Shown: positions 13,166 to 24,661, counted from the stretch's first letter. The stretch: 64,000 nucleotides of DNA from Citrobacter amalonaticus (GCF_018323885.1 NZ_AP024585.1:496001-560000); one strand, 5' to 3'. Notes: generated from the letters alone by a model not told the origin. Numbers and translations: made by a program.

Positions 13166-16100
13166 GTGAGGCGATTGCCGGGGATATTATTGCTCACTGG
13201 AGCCGCGCTCGTCGTTGTCGTAGCGCTGTTGGTCAGTGGTTTGCGCCTGGCATTACCGCATCTCGACAGTTGGCGTCCGACGATCCTCAGCAAAATTGAG
13301 TCTGCGACGGGGCTGCCGGTCAAGGCCAGCCAGATCTCCGCCAACTGGCAAAATTTTGGACCCACTCTCGAAGCACGTGATATCCGCGCGGAACTGAAAG
13401 ACGGCGGCGAATTTTCGGTAAAACGCGTTACCCTGGGGCTGGATGTCTGGCAAAGTTTGCTGCACATGCGCTGGCAATTTCGCGATCTCACCTTCTGGCA
13501 ACTGAATTTCCGTACCAACACGCCGATTGAACGCAGCGAAAGCGGTGACGGTCTGGAAGCCAGCCGAATCAACGATCTTTTCCTGCGCCAGTTCGATCAC
13601 TTCGATCTCCGCGACAGTCAAATCAGCTTTCTGACGCTCTCCGGTCAGCGCGCCGAACTGGCGATTCCGCAACTGACCTGGGTTAATGGTAAAAACCGCC
13701 ACCGCGCGGAAGGACAAGTCAGCCTCTCCAGTCTGACCGGTCAGCACGGCGTCATGCAGGTGCGCATGGATCTGCGTGATGATGAAGGGTTGCTGAATAA
13801 TGGTCGGGTCTGGTTGCAGGCCGACGATATCGACGTGAAGCCGTGGCTGGGAAAATGGATGCAGGATAACGTGGCGCTGGAGACCGCGCGCTTTAGCCTC
13901 GAAGGTTGGATGACCATCAGCAAAGGTGAGATCGCCGGTGGCGATGTCTGGCTGAAACAGGGGGGCGCGAGCTGGAAAGGCGACAATAACCTCCATACGC
14001 TCTCTGTCGACAATCTGACGGCGCATATCAGTCGTGAACAGCCGGGCTGGCAGTTTTCTATTCCCGATACTCGCATCACGATGGACGGCAAGGCCTGGCC
14101 GCGCGGTGCGCTACAGCTCGCCTGGATCCCCGAGCAGGAAGTCGGTGGCGCAGACGGAAAACGCAGTGACGAACTGCGCATCCGCGCCAGCCATCTGGAG
14201 TTGACCGGGCTTGAGGGGCTACGCCCGATGGTGTCGAAGCTTTCGCCCGAGCTGGGTGACATCTGGCTTGCCACCCAACCGAGCGGAAATATCGATACCC
14301 TGGCGCTGGATATCCCGCTTCAGGCCACGGAAAAGACGCGTTTTCAGGCCTCATGGCGCGATCTGGCGTGGAAACAGTGGAAGCTGTTGCCAGGGGCAGA
14401 GCACTTCTCCGGAACGCTCTCCGGGAGTGTGGAAAATGGCGCGCTGACCGCGTCGATGAAACAGGCCAAAATGCCCTACGAAACGGTCTTCCGTGCGCCA
14501 TTAGAAATTGAAGACGGCGTTGCCACGCTGAACTGGCTAAAGAATGACAACGGTTTTCAGCTGGACGGACGTAATATTGATGTGAAAGCGAAAGCGGTCC
14601 ATGCGCGTGGCGGCTTCCGCTATCTACAGCCGACAGGCGATGACCCCTGGCTGGGGATTCTGGCGGGTATCAGCACTGATGACGGCTCTCAGGCCTGGCG
14701 TTACTTCCCGGAAAATCTGATGGGCAAGGCGCTGGTGGACTATCTCAGCGGTGCGATTCAGGGTGGAGAAGCGGAAAACGCGACGCTGGTGTATGGCGGT
14801 AATCCGCATTTGTTCCCGTACAAGCACAACGAAGGCCAGTTTGAAGTGCTGGTCCCATTACGCAATGCGAGATTTGCCTTTCAGCCGGACTGGCCTGCGC
14901 TGACCGACCTGAATATCGAGCTGGATTTCCTGAATGACGGCCTGTGGATGAAAACCGATGGCGTCAATTTAGGCGGCGTGAAGGCCACGAACCTGACGGC
15001 GGTCATCCCGGACTACGCCAAAGAGAAGTTGCTGATTGATGCTGATATTCAGGGGCCAGGCAAGGCGGTAGGTCCGTATTTTGACGACACGCCGTTGAAG
15101 GATTCGCTGGGTGCCACGCTTGAGCAACTGCAGATCGACGGCGATGTGAATGCTCGCTTACATCTGGATATCCCGCTGGACGGCGAATTAGTTACCGCAA
15201 AAGGCGATGTGTCGCTGCGCGATAATAGCCTCTTCATCAAACCGCTCGACAGCACCCTGAAAAACCTCAGCGGCAAATTCAGCTTTACCAATGGCAACCT
15301 GAAAAGCGAGCTGATGACGGCGAACTGGTTTAATCAGCCAGTGAACGTTGATTTCGCCACCACGGAAGGGACGAAAGCCTATCAGGTTGCGGTGAATCTT
15401 AACGGTAACTGGCAGCCCGCTCGTACTGGCGTTCTGCCATCACAAATTAATGACGCGCTCAGCGGCAGTCTGACGTGGGACGGTAAAGTGGGTATCGACC
15501 TACCGTATCATTCCGGCACGACCTACAACGTTGAGCTGAACGGCGATCTCAGGAATGTGAGCAGTCACTTACCTTCTCCGCTGGATAAAAGCGCGGGTGA
15601 GGCATTACCCGTTAAAATTAAAGCAACGGGCGACCTGCGCAGCTTTACGCTGACCGGTAGCGCCGGACAGGAAAATCATTTTAACAGCCGCTGGCTGTTA
15701 AATCAGAAGCTGACGCTGGATCGCGCGATCTGGACGGCGGAAAGCCGGACGCCGCCGCCTTTGCCTGAACGCGAAGGCATTGAGCTGAATCTGCCCGCGA
15801 TGGATGGCGCACAATGGCTGGCCCTGTTCCAGAAAGGTGCGGCGGACAACGTTGGTGCCAACGCGAACTTCCCGCAACACATTACGCTGCGCACGCCAGC
15901 GTTAACGCTGGGCGGACAACAGTGGAACAACCTGAGCCTCGTGTCTGAACCGGCATCGAATGGCACTAAAGTCGAGGCGCAGGGGCGTGAGATCAACGCA
16001 ACGCTGGCAATGCGCAATAACGCACCGTGGCTGGCAAATATCAAATACCTCTATTACAACCCCACCGTGGCCAAAACGGATAACAGCGACACGCCGGCAT

Positions 16101-16966
16101 CGGCATTTGCATCCGTAGAACGCGTTAGTTTCCGTGGCTGGCCTGACGTCCAGTTACGCTGTGAAGAGTGCTGGATGTGGGGACAGAAATACGGACGCAT
16201 CGATGCGGATGTGGCCATTCAGGGTGACACTCTGAACCTGAGTAACGGTCTGCTGGACACCGGTTTCACCAGGCTGACGGCGGACGGACAGTGGGTTAAC
16301 ACCCCTGGCAGCGAGCGTACCTCTTTAAAAGGAAAACTGCGGGGTAACAAAATTGACGCCGCGGCAGGGTTCTTTGGCGTCTCTACACCGATTCGCAACG
16401 CGTCGTTCAACGTGGATTACGATCTGCACTGGCGCAATCCGCCGTGGAAGCCGGAGGAAGCCTCGCTGAACGGCATTATCCGCACCCGTCTGGGTAAAGG
16501 GGAGATCACCGAGCTAAGCACCGGGCACGCGGGACAGTTGCTGCGCTTGCTGAGCTTTGACGCGCTGCTGCGTAAACTACGCTTCGATTTTAGCGATACC
16601 TTCAATGAAGGTTTTTACTTCGACTCCATTCGCAGCACTGCCTGGATCAAAGACGGCATATTGCATACGGACGACACGCTGGTAGACGGGCTGGAAGCGG
16701 ATATCGCCATGAAAGGGTCGGTCAACCTGGTGCGCCGCGAGCTGGATATTGAAGCGGTGGTGGCACCGGAAATCTCCGCCACGGTGGGGGTAGCCGCCGC
16801 GTTTGCGGTGAACCCGATCGTTGGTGCGGCAGTCTTTGCCGCCAGTAAAGTGCTAGGACCGCTATGGAGTAAAGTCTCGATTCTGCGCTATCGGATCACC
16901 GGTCCGGTCGACAAACCACAAATCAACGAAGTCCTGCGCCAGCCGCGGAAAGAAAATTCGCAATGA
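13166..16966 (+). CDS. yhdP: YhdP, AsmA-like envelope phospholipid transport protein
   Basis: YhdP is one of three large AsmA-like proteins (with TamB and YdbH) that carry phospholipids from the inner to the outer membrane. The GTG start at 13166 follows AAGGAG with good spacing and gives 1266 residues, as in E. coli. An N-terminal membrane anchor (about residues 7-25) precedes a very long, beta-rich periplasmic region with repeated short strands, as expected for the bridge-like groove, and the AsmA-like C-terminal domain (GDLRS.., ATVGVAAAFAVNPIVGAAVFAA). No frame interruption is seen. Confidence 0.97.
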   Translation: MRRLPGILLLTGAALVVVVALLVSGLRLALPHLDSWRPTILSKIESATGLPVKASQISANWQNFGPTLEARDIRAELKDGGEFSVKRVTLGLDVWQSLLHMRWQFRDLTFWQLNFRTNTPIERSESGDGLEASRINDLFLRQFDHFDLRDSQISFLTLSGQRAELAIPQLTWVNGKNRHRAEGQVSLSSLTGQHGVMQVRMDLRDDEGLLNNGRVWLQADDIDVKPWLGKWMQDNVALETARFSLEGWMTISKGEIAGGDVWLKQGGASWKGDNNLHTLSVDNLTAHISREQPGWQFSIPDTRITMDGKAWPRGALQLAWIPEQEVGGADGKRSDELRIRASHLELTGLEGLRPMVSKLSPELGDIWLATQPSGNIDTLALDIPLQATEKTRFQASWRDLAWKQWKLLPGAEHFSGTLSGSVENGALTASMKQAKMPYETVFRAPLEIEDGVATLNWLKNDNGFQLDGRNIDVKAKAVHARGGFRYLQPTGDDPWLGILAGISTDDGSQAWRYFPENLMGKALVDYLSGAIQGGEAENATLVYGGNPHLFPYKHNEGQFEVLVPLRNARFAFQPDWPALTDLNIELDFLNDGLWMKTDGVNLGGVKATNLTAVIPDYAKEKLLIDADIQGPGKAVGPYFDDTPLKDSLGATLEQLQIDGDVNARLHLDIPLDGELVTAKGDVSLRDNSLFIKPLDSTLKNLSGKFSFTNGNLKSELMTANWFNQPVNVDFATTEGTKAYQVAVNLNGNWQPARTGVLPSQINDALSGSLTWDGKVGIDLPYHSGTTYNVELNGDLRNVSSHLPSPLDKSAGEALPVKIKATGDLRSFTLTGSAGQENHFNSRWLLNQKLTLDRAIWTAESRTPPPLPEREGIELNLPAMDGAQWLALFQKGAADNVGANANFPQHITLRTPALTLGGQQWNNLSLVSEPASNGTKVEAQGREINATLAMRNNAPWLANIKYLYYNPTVAKTDNSDTPASAFASVERVSFRGWPDVQLRCEECWMWGQKYGRIDADVAIQGDTLNLSNGLLDTGFTRLTADGQWVNTPGSERTSLKGKLRGNKIDAAAGFFGVSTPIRNASFNVDYDLHWRNPPWKPEEASLNGIIRTRLGKGEITELSTGHAGQLLRLLSFDALLRKLRFDFSDTFNEGFYFDSIRSTAWIKDGILHTDDTLVDGLEADIAMKGSVNLVRRELDIEAVVAPEISATVGVAAAFAVNPIVGAAVFAASKVLGPLWSKVSILRYRITGPVDKPQINEVLRQPRKENSQ

Positions 16967-16973
16967 TTTGACG

Positions 16974-16991
16974 GGGGCAAGGAATTGCCCC
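16974..16991 (+). other. Tetraloop hairpin between yhdP and tldD
   Basis: GGGGCAA and TTGCCCC pair perfectly around a GGAA tetraloop, eight bases past the yhdP stop. No T-tract follows, so it is more likely an mRNA 3'-end stabiliser or processing element than a terminator. Confidence 0.6.
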
Positions 16992-17028
16992 ACTCTCAGT
17001 ACATAGATCCTCTATCTGCAGTCATTAA

Positions 17029-18489
<1,461 letters not shown>

Positions 18490-18495
18490 CTGTCA

Positions 18496-18574
18496 GTTGC
18501 CGGATAGTGGTTTACGCCTGTCCGGTCAACAACTGATGCTCCCATAGGCCCGGTAAGCGGCAGCGCCACCGGGC
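18496..18574. repeat. REP/BIME pair between tldD and aaeR
   Basis: Two palindromic units lie in the convergent gap. The first, at 18496-18530, runs from GTTGCCGGA to TCCGGTCAAC with GTTTACGCC in the centre. The second, at 18548-18574, is bounded by GCCCGG and CCGGGC with AAGCGG inside. Both match enterobacterial REP sequences and are expected to protect or terminate the 3' ends of tldD and aaeR. Confidence 0.8.
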
Positions 18575-18580
18575 AATTTC

Positions 18581-19510
18581 TCACTTTTCTTTTCCCCGAC
18601 CATACATTCCCTGAAAAATCTGTGCCACGTCGACGAAATAGTCGGTCAAATAGTTAATCACTACCTGTACTTTCAGCGGCAGTTTGTCTTTTTCGGTATA
18701 CAGTGCATAGACCGGACGCGGATCGGACTGGTAGCGCGGCAATAAGATCTCAAGTTCGCCCCGGTTGATCTCATTGATAACCCACATCAGCGGGACGTAG
18801 GCAACCCCTGCGCCGGCGGTCAGCCAGCGGCTGAGGGTCATTGGATCGTTGGTCACAAAGCGTCCCTGTGGGATCAGTCGCGTGGAGATCCCTTCCGGGG
18901 CGATCAGCTCAAACTCATTATCCGGACGCACGCTGTATTCCAGCCAGGAGTGGTTGGTGAGATCGGCCGGTTTTTCCGGTGTCCCATACTGTGCGAGATA
19001 GCGTTTCGCCGCGCATAACACCATCGGCATTGCACCCAGGCGACGGGAAAACAGGCTTGAATCCTGGAGGGCACCCACGCGGATAACCACATCCAGACCG
19101 TCGGCAATCAGGTCGGGGGCCGGAATACCGGTGACCAGATTGACCGTCAGGCCAGGGTGCTCTTTGAGCATTTTAGCGGTGATCCCCGCGAGGACATTTT
19201 GTGCCATGGTTGAAGAACAACCAATGCGCAGCGTACCAATCGGCGTGTTGTTAAAGGCATAAAGCTGCTCGTGAACATCCTGCACTTCATGCAGCATACG
19301 CCGACAGCCCTGATAATAAATTTTCCCGGCTTCAGTCAAGCCAATGCTACGCGTGCTGCGGTTCAGCAGCTTGACCTGCAGCTCATCTTCCAGTTTTGCC
19401 ACCGTCTGGCTAATCGACGAAACACTCATTTGTAGCTGTCTGGCAGCGGCGGTGAAGGAACCAAGTTCCACCACTTTCGCGAACACCGACATGCGCTTTA
19501 ATCGTTCCAT
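18581..19510 (-). CDS. aaeR: LysR-type activator of the aaeXAB efflux operon
   Basis: AaeR (also named QseA) activates aaeXAB in response to aromatic carboxylic acids such as p-hydroxybenzoate. The 309-residue product has an N-terminal winged helix-turn-helix (FAKVVELGSFTAAARQLQMS.., residues about 8-30 and recognition helix to 45) and a periplasmic-binding-like effector domain from about residue 90. It is divergent from aaeX, the normal layout for a LysR regulator and its target. QseA in pathogenic E. coli also regulates virulence genes, which cannot be inferred here. Confidence 0.97.
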   Translation of the reverse strand: MERLKRMSVFAKVVELGSFTAAARQLQMSVSSISQTVAKLEDELQVKLLNRSTRSIGLTEAGKIYYQGCRRMLHEVQDVHEQLYAFNNTPIGTLRIGCSSTMAQNVLAGITAKMLKEHPGLTVNLVTGIPAPDLIADGLDVVIRVGALQDSSLFSRRLGAMPMVLCAAKRYLAQYGTPEKPADLTNHSWLEYSVRPDNEFELIAPEGISTRLIPQGRFVTNDPMTLSRWLTAGAGVAYVPLMWVINEINRGELEILLPRYQSDPRPVYALYTEKDKLPLKVQVVINYLTDYFVDVAQIFQGMYGRGKEK

Positions 19511-19528
19511 TATTCACTCTGGCTTAAA

Positions 19529-19544
19529 AGTGATTTAGATCACA
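19529..19544. promoter_or_regulatory. Candidate CRP site between aaeR and aaeX
   Basis: AGTGA-TTTAGA-TCACA matches the CRP consensus TGTGA-N6-TCACA at nine of ten positions. It lies 18 bp before aaeR and about 150 bp before aaeX, so it is better placed to affect aaeR. This is a sequence match only. Confidence 0.55.
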
Positions 19545-19692
19545 TATTATAGATAACAGCATAACAATTACGGTAATATATTATTATTCAAATAAAGGCT
19601 ATGTCGCTCTCGCCTGGCTTTCCTTGCCCTTCTCCGCGTCGACATTTGCTGAAAACTGTATCGCCTGCACTCTCTACAATATCAAGGTCAAT

Positions 19693-19896
19693 ATGAGTCT
19701 GTTTCCCGTTATTGTGGTGTTTGGTCTGTCCTTCCCACCGATATTCTTTGAATTGCTTCTGTCACTGGCGATTTTCTGGCTGGTGCGCCGGGTGCTTGTG
19801 CCTACGGGCATCTATGATTTTGTCTGGCATCCGGCTCTGTTTAATACTGCGCTGTATTGCTGTCTCTTTTACTTGATATCGCGCCTGTTCGTTTGA
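19693..19896 (+). CDS. aaeX: AaeX, small membrane protein of the Aae efflux operon
   Basis: The 67-residue protein has two hydrophobic stretches ([18 protein letters not shown] and [15 protein letters not shown]) and starts [16 protein letters not shown] at 19693, the same as E. coli AaeX. Upstream in-frame codons are not conserved. It leads the aaeXAB operon and ends seven bases before aaeA. Its exact role in export is not known. Confidence 0.96.
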
Positions 19897-19903
19897 GGTT
19901 GAA

Positions 19904-20836
19904 GTGAAAACACTAACAAGAAAAATCTCCCGTACGGCCATTACCCTCGTACTGGTCATCCTGGCGTTCATCGCTATTTTTCGCGCCTGGGTCTATTACA
20001 CTGAATCACCGTGGACGCGTGATGCCCGATTCAGCGCAGACGTGGTTGCCATCGCGCCGGACGTTGCCGGGCTCATCACTGCCGTTAAGGTGCATGATAA
20101 TCAACTGGTGAAGAAAGATCAGGTGCTGTTCACCATCGATCAACCGCGCTACCAAAAAGCGCTGGAAGAGGCCGAAGCCGACGTCGCCTATTATCAGGTG
20201 CTGGCGCAAGAGAAACGCCAGGAAGCCGGACGTCGTAACCGTCTTGGCGTCCAGGCGATGTCCCGTGAAGAGATTGATCAGGCCAATAACGTGCTGCAAA
20301 CCGTATTACATCAGTTGGCTAAAGCGCAGGCGACTCGCGACCTCGCCAGGTTAGATCTCGAACGCACCGTCATTCGCGCGCCTGCGGATGGTTGGGTGAC
20401 TAACCTGAACGTCTATACCGGTGAGTTTATTACCCGAGGCTCTACCGCCGTGGCGCTGGTGAAACAGAACTCCTTCTATGTGCTGGCCTATATGGAAGAG
20501 ACCAAGCTGGAGGGCGTCCGTCCGGGCTATCGCGCAGAAATTACCCCGTTGGGTAGCAATAAGGTGTTAAAAGGGCGAGTCGATAGCATCGCGGCAGGGG
20601 TCACCAATGCCAGCAGTACCCGCGACGATAAAGGCATGGCGACGATCGATTCCAATCTGGAATGGGTACGCCTGGCGCAGCGCGTTCCGGTGCGTATCCA
20701 GCTTGACGATCAGCAGGAAAATCTGTGGCCTGCCGGCACCACGGCGACTGTCGTGATCACCGGCAAGCAGGATCGTGACGAAAATAATGATTCGTTCTTC
20801 CGTAAAATGGCGCACCGTCTGCGCGAATTTGGTTAA
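19904..20836 (+). CDS. aaeA: AaeA, membrane fusion subunit of the aromatic acid efflux pump
   Basis: AaeA is the periplasmic adaptor that works with AaeB to export p-hydroxybenzoate and related aromatic acids. It starts with GTG at 19904 after AGGTTGAA and has 310 residues. The N-terminal membrane anchor (about residues 13-31) precedes HlyD-type lipoyl halves ([23 protein letters not shown] and [20 protein letters not shown]) flanking a helical hairpin. It is five bases upstream of aaeB. Confidence 0.98.
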   Translation: MKTLTRKISRTAITLVLVILAFIAIFRAWVYYTESPWTRDARFSADVVAIAPDVAGLITAVKVHDNQLVKKDQVLFTIDQPRYQKALEEAEADVAYYQVLAQEKRQEAGRRNRLGVQAMSREEIDQANNVLQTVLHQLAKAQATRDLARLDLERTVIRAPADGWVTNLNVYTGEFITRGSTAVALVKQNSFYVLAYMEETKLEGVRPGYRAEITPLGSNKVLKGRVDSIAAGVTNASSTRDDKGMATIDSNLEWVRLAQRVPVRIQLDDQQENLWPAGTTATVVITGKQDRDENNDSFFRKMAHRLREFG

Positions 20837-20841
20837 TCGCG

Positions 20842-22809
20842 ATGGGCATTTTTTCCATCGCCAACCAGCACATTCGCTTTGCGGTCAAACTGGCCTGCGC
20901 GATTGTCCTGGCGCTGTTTGTTGGCTTTCACTTTCAGCTTGAAACACCACGCTGGGCGGTGCTGACGGCGGCGATTGTCGCGGCGGGTCCGGCCTTTGCC
21001 GCCGGCGGCGAACCGTATTCTGGCGCGATTCGTTATCGCGGGATGTTGCGCATTGTCGGCACCTTTATTGGTTGTATTGCGGCACTGGTGATCATCATTG
21101 CGATGATCCGCGCACCTTTGCTGATGATTCTGGTGTGCTGTATCTGGGCGGGGTTTTGTACGTGGATCTCTTCGCTGGTGCGCGTTGAGAACTCCTATGC
21201 ATGGGGGTTATCGGGCTACACCGCGCTGATTATTGTCATCACTATTCAAACCGAACCGCTGCTTACGCCGCAGTTTGCTGTAGAACGCTGTAGCGAGATT
21301 GTCATCGGGATTGTCTGCGCCATTATCGCAGATCTGCTCTTTTCTCCACGATCGATCAAGCAAGAGGTCGATCGTGAGCTGGATAGCCTGCTGGTGGCGC
21401 AGTACCAACTGATGCAGTTGTGCATTAAACATGGCGATAGCGAAGAAGTGGACAAAGCCTGGGGCGATCTGGTACGTCGGGCCACGGCGCTGGAAGGAAT
21501 GCGCAGCAACCTGAACATGGAATCCTCCCGCTGGGCGCGGGCGAATCGCCGCCTGAAGGCGATCAATACCCTGTCGCTGACCATGATTACGCAATCTTGC
21601 GAAACCTATCTGATCCAGAACACGCGTCCTGAGCTGATCACCGATACCTTCCGCGAGTTTTTCGCCATGCCGGTTGAAACCGCGCAGGATGTGCATAAGC
21701 AGCTTAAGCGCCTGCGCCGGGTGATTGCCTGGACCGGTGAGCGTGAAACGCCCGTCACGCTATATACCTGGGCTGGGGCGGCAACGCGCTATCTGCTGCT
21801 GAAGCGTGGCGTGATCAGCAATACCAAAATCAGCGCCACGGAAGAGGAGGTGTTGCAGGGAGAACCAGTGGTGAAAGTCGAGTCCGCGGAACGTCACCAT
21901 GCCATGGTGAACTTCTGGCGCACCACGCTCTCTTGTGTGCTGGGAACGCTGTTCTGGCTGTGGACAGGCTGGACTTCCGGTAACGGCGCAATGGTGATGA
22001 TTGCGGTGGTGACTTCGCTGGCGATGCGTCTGCCGAACCCACGCATGGTCGCTATCGACTTTATCTACGGTACGCTTGCCGCGCTGCCGTTGGGGGCGCT
22101 CTATTTTCTGGTGATCCTCCCCAATACCCAACAGAGCATGCTGTTGCTTTGTCTGAGCCTCGCGGTGCTGGGATTCTTTTTGGGGATCGAAGTACAGAAG
22201 CGGCGTCTGGGGTCGATGGGCGCGCTGGCCAGTACCATTAACATTATCGTGTTGGATAACCCGATGACCTTCCACTTCAGCCAGTTCCTGGACAGTGCGT
22301 TAGGGCAGATTGTGGGCTGCGTACTGGCCTTTCTGGTCATTGTGATTGTGCGCGATAATTCTCGCGATCGTACGGGTCGTGTGCTGCTCAACCAGTTTGT
22401 TTCTGCGGCGGTGTCAGCGATGACCACCAACGTGGTACGACGCAAAGAGAACCATCTTCCCGCGCTTTATCAGCAGCTGTTTCTGTTGATGAATAAATTC
22501 CCGGGGGATTTGCCGAAGTTCCGTCTGGCGCTGACCATGATCATTGCGCACCAGCGTCTGCGGGATGCGCCGATTCCGGTCAACGACGATCTCTCCGCGT
22601 TCCACCAGCAGTTGCGTCGTACGGCGGATCATGTCATTTCAGCCGTGAATGACGACAAGCGTCGACGCTACTTTGGTCAGCTACTGGATGAGCTGGACGT
22701 GTATCAGGAAAAGCTGCGAGTCTGGGAAGCGCCCCCGCAGGTCACTGAACCGGTGAAACGACTGACCGGTATGTTGCACAAGTACCAGCATGCGCTAACC
22801 GACAGCTAA
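20842..22809 (+). CDS. aaeB: AaeB, inner-membrane subunit of the aromatic acid efflux pump
   Basis: AaeB is the FUSC-family transporter of the AaeAB pump. The 655-residue protein has two hydrophobic bundles, at about residues 12-160 and 365-510, separated by and followed by soluble helical regions, the typical two-half FUSC layout. It begins ATGGGCATTTTTTCC five bases after aaeA and ends before an intrinsic terminator. Confidence 0.98.
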   Translation: MGIFSIANQHIRFAVKLACAIVLALFVGFHFQLETPRWAVLTAAIVAAGPAFAAGGEPYSGAIRYRGMLRIVGTFIGCIAALVIIIAMIRAPLLMILVCCIWAGFCTWISSLVRVENSYAWGLSGYTALIIVITIQTEPLLTPQFAVERCSEIVIGIVCAIIADLLFSPRSIKQEVDRELDSLLVAQYQLMQLCIKHGDSEEVDKAWGDLVRRATALEGMRSNLNMESSRWARANRRLKAINTLSLTMITQSCETYLIQNTRPELITDTFREFFAMPVETAQDVHKQLKRLRRVIAWTGERETPVTLYTWAGAATRYLLLKRGVISNTKISATEEEVLQGEPVVKVESAERHHAMVNFWRTTLSCVLGTLFWLWTGWTSGNGAMVMIAVVTSLAMRLPNPRMVAIDFIYGTLAALPLGALYFLVILPNTQQSMLLLCLSLAVLGFFLGIEVQKRRLGSMGALASTINIIVLDNPMTFHFSQFLDSALGQIVGCVLAFLVIVIVRDNSRDRTGRVLLNQFVSAAVSAMTTNVVRRKENHLPALYQQLFLLMNKFPGDLPKFRLALTMIIAHQRLRDAPIPVNDDLSAFHQQLRRTADHVISAVNDDKRRRYFGQLLDELDVYQEKLRVWEAPPQVTEPVKRLTGMLHKYQHALTDS

Positions 22810-22816
22810 CCCTCAG

Positions 22817-22846
22817 AAACCGATGCCAAAAGCGTCGGTTTTTTTA
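22817..22846 (+). terminator. Rho-independent terminator of aaeXAB
   Basis: AAACCGATGC and GCGTCGGTTT form a ten-pair stem with one G-U pair and a CAAAA loop, followed by a T-tract, eight bases past the aaeB stop. Confidence 0.9.
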
Positions 22847-22848
22847 TG

Positions 22849-22859
22849 GCTATACTTAT
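22849..22859 (+). promoter_or_regulatory. Sigma-S-like extended -10 before the dehydrogenase gene
   Basis: GCTATACTTAT matches the sigma-S -10 consensus KCTATACTTAA at ten of eleven positions, and no -35 box is seen at 17 bp. It lies directly after the aaeB terminator and about 40 bp before the start at 22900, leaving a short leader with AGAAGGAG as ribosome site. Sigma-S use is inferred from the match. Confidence 0.6.
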
Positions 22860-22899
22860 TCGATGTGCGCAATGCAGGACATCAGAAGGAGAAAACACC

Positions 22900-24348
22900 A
22901 TGCAAACGCTTCAGGACAACGAACTTTTTCAGACGGGATATCTGGTTGATGGGCAGTGGAAAACGCTTGATACCACCTTTGATGTGATCAATCCGGCGAC
23001 CGGCGACACGATCGCGAAGGTGGCGAAAGCAGGAAAACAGCAGACCGAGGAGGCGATTGCCGCGGCCAGTAAGGCATTTCCTGCCTGGCGGGCAAAAACG
23101 GCAAAAGAGCGCTCGGCAATTCTGTACCGTTGGTATGAATTGATCATCGAAAACAAAAGCTGGCTAGGACGGTTGATGACCACCGAACAGGGGAAACCGC
23201 TGAAAGAAGCCGAGGGTGAGGTCGAATACGCTGCCAGCTTTATCCAATGGTTTGCCGAGCAGGCGAAGCGTGCCAATGGCGAAATTATCCCGCCGATCAA
23301 ACCCGGCTCTTGCATTCTGGCGACCCGCGAACCGATTGGCGTCGTGGCAGCCATTACGCCGTGGAATTTCCCGATGGCGATGCTGACCCGTAAGCTCGGC
23401 CCGGCGCTGGCGGCGGGCTGTACCGGGGTGATAAAACCGGCCAATAACACGCCGCTGAGTGCCTTTGCGTTGCTCACGCTGGCGAAGAAAGCGGGGGTCC
23501 CTGATGGCGTGCTCAATGCCGTAGCGGGCAATACACCGGAAATCAGCGATGCCATCATGGCAAGCCATGCGGTGCGCAAAATTTCGTTCACCGGTTCAAC
23601 GGCTGTCGGCAAAACGCTGGTGCGTAACGCAGCGGAAACCATGAAAAAAGTGTCGATGGAACTCGGTGGCAATGCTCCCTATATCGTGTTTGACGATGCG
23701 GACATCGATGCGGCGGTAAAAGGCGCTATTGCCAATAAGTTCCGTAATGCCGGGCAGGTTTGTGTCAGCGTGAACCGTTTTTATATCCAGGAGAGTGTCT
23801 ACGACGAATTCACCCGCAGACTGGCTGATGCGGTTCAGGCATTGCAGGTGGGGAATGGCCTGGATGACGGCGTCGTCGTCGGGCCGCTGATCGAACCGTC
23901 TGCGGTCGATAAAGTGCGTGAGCATGTGGAAGATGCCGTTGCGAAAGGAGCCAAAGTGCTGGCGGGCGGGAAAGCGCACACACTCGGCGGTAACTTCTGG
24001 CAACCAACGGTATTGGGTGAATGTCGTGATGACATGAAACTGGCGAGCGAAGAGACGTTTGGACCGGTTGCCGCTTGCTTCCGCTTTACCCGAGAAGAAG
24101 AGGTAATTGAGCGCGCGAACAACACGCCGTTTGGCCTGGCCGCTTACTTCTATACGCAAAACCTACAACGGGTGTTCCGCGTCTCTCAGGCTATTGAGAG
24201 CGGTATGATCGGGATAAACGAATGTGCGGTTTCCACCGAGTTGGGACCGTTTGGCGGGGTGAAAGAGTCCGGGCTGGGACGTGAAGGATCGGTTCTGGGG
24301 TTAGACGAATTTCTGGAAGTGAAAACCCTGCATATTGGCGGCCTGTAG
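22900..24348 (+). CDS. Succinate-semialdehyde dehydrogenase-like aldehyde dehydrogenase (GabD paralogue)
   Basis: The product oxidises an aldehyde, probably succinate semialdehyde, with NAD(P). The start at 22900 follows AGAAGGAG and gives 482 residues, the same length as E. coli GabD, with clear but incomplete similarity. Catalytic features are visible: Lys179 in VIKP, the general base Glu254 in MELGGNAP, and nucleophile Cys288 in RNAGQVCVSVNR. GabD has a second cysteine two residues after the nucleophile; here it is Ser290. The gene is not found between aaeB and yhcO in E. coli K-12. A separate terminator upstream and a sigma-S-like promoter suggest it is expressed on its own, possibly with yhcO. 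The exact substrate is not determined by sequence. Confidence 0.9.
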   Translation: MQTLQDNELFQTGYLVDGQWKTLDTTFDVINPATGDTIAKVAKAGKQQTEEAIAAASKAFPAWRAKTAKERSAILYRWYELIIENKSWLGRLMTTEQGKPLKEAEGEVEYAASFIQWFAEQAKRANGEIIPPIKPGSCILATREPIGVVAAITPWNFPMAMLTRKLGPALAAGCTGVIKPANNTPLSAFALLTLAKKAGVPDGVLNAVAGNTPEISDAIMASHAVRKISFTGSTAVGKTLVRNAAETMKKVSMELGGNAPYIVFDDADIDAAVKGAIANKFRNAGQVCVSVNRFYIQESVYDEFTRRLADAVQALQVGNGLDDGVVVGPLIEPSAVDKVREHVEDAVAKGAKVLAGGKAHTLGGNFWQPTVLGECRDDMKLASEETFGPVAACFRFTREEEVIERANNTPFGLAAYFYTQNLQRVFRVSQAIESGMIGINECAVSTELGPFGGVKESGLGREGSVLGLDEFLEVKTLHIGGL

Positions 24349-24377
24349 TCAGACCGATATCGGGAAGGTGGCGATAG

Positions 24378-24650
24378 ATGAATATCTATACATTTGATTT
24401 TGATGAAATTGAGGATCAGGACGACTTTTATCGTGAGTTTGCGCGAATGTTTGGCCTGGCCAAAGAGAAAGTAAGCGATCTCGACTCTCTGTGGGACATC
24501 ATCATGAGTGAAGCGCTGCCGTTACCGCTGGAGATCGAGTTTGTACATCTACCCGAGAAATCACGCCGGCGTTATGGCGCACTGATTTTGTTGTTTGATG
24601 AAGCAGAAGAAGAACTGGAAGGTCAGTTGCGTTTTAATGTTCGTCATTGA
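24378..24650 (+). CDS. yhcO: Barstar-family protein YhcO
   Basis: The 90-residue acidic protein resembles the RNase inhibitor barstar ([26 protein letters not shown]... fold with central helix [24 protein letters not shown]). No barnase-like RNase gene is seen nearby, so it is not an evident immunity pair. It starts at 24378 after GAAGGTGGCGAT, 29 bases behind the dehydrogenase gene, and may be read from the same promoter. Function is unknown. Confidence 0.9.
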   Translation: MNIYTFDFDEIEDQDDFYREFARMFGLAKEKVSDLDSLWDIIMSEALPLPLEIEFVHLPEKSRRRYGALILLFDEAEEELEGQLRFNVRH

Positions 24651-24661
24651 GAGATAAAAAA

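Noticed and set aside
18496..18574. Possible CRISPR-like repeats
   Set aside because: The units are palindromic REP elements without regular spacers.
22849..22899. Standard sigma-70 promoter before the dehydrogenase gene
   Set aside because: TATACT is present, but no -35 box is seen at 16-18 bp, so the sigma-S interpretation was preferred.
24378..24650. YhcO as the inhibitor half of a toxin-antitoxin pair
   Set aside because: The barstar fold is plausible, but no RNase gene lies beside it; the neighbours are a dehydrogenase and convergent yhcN.
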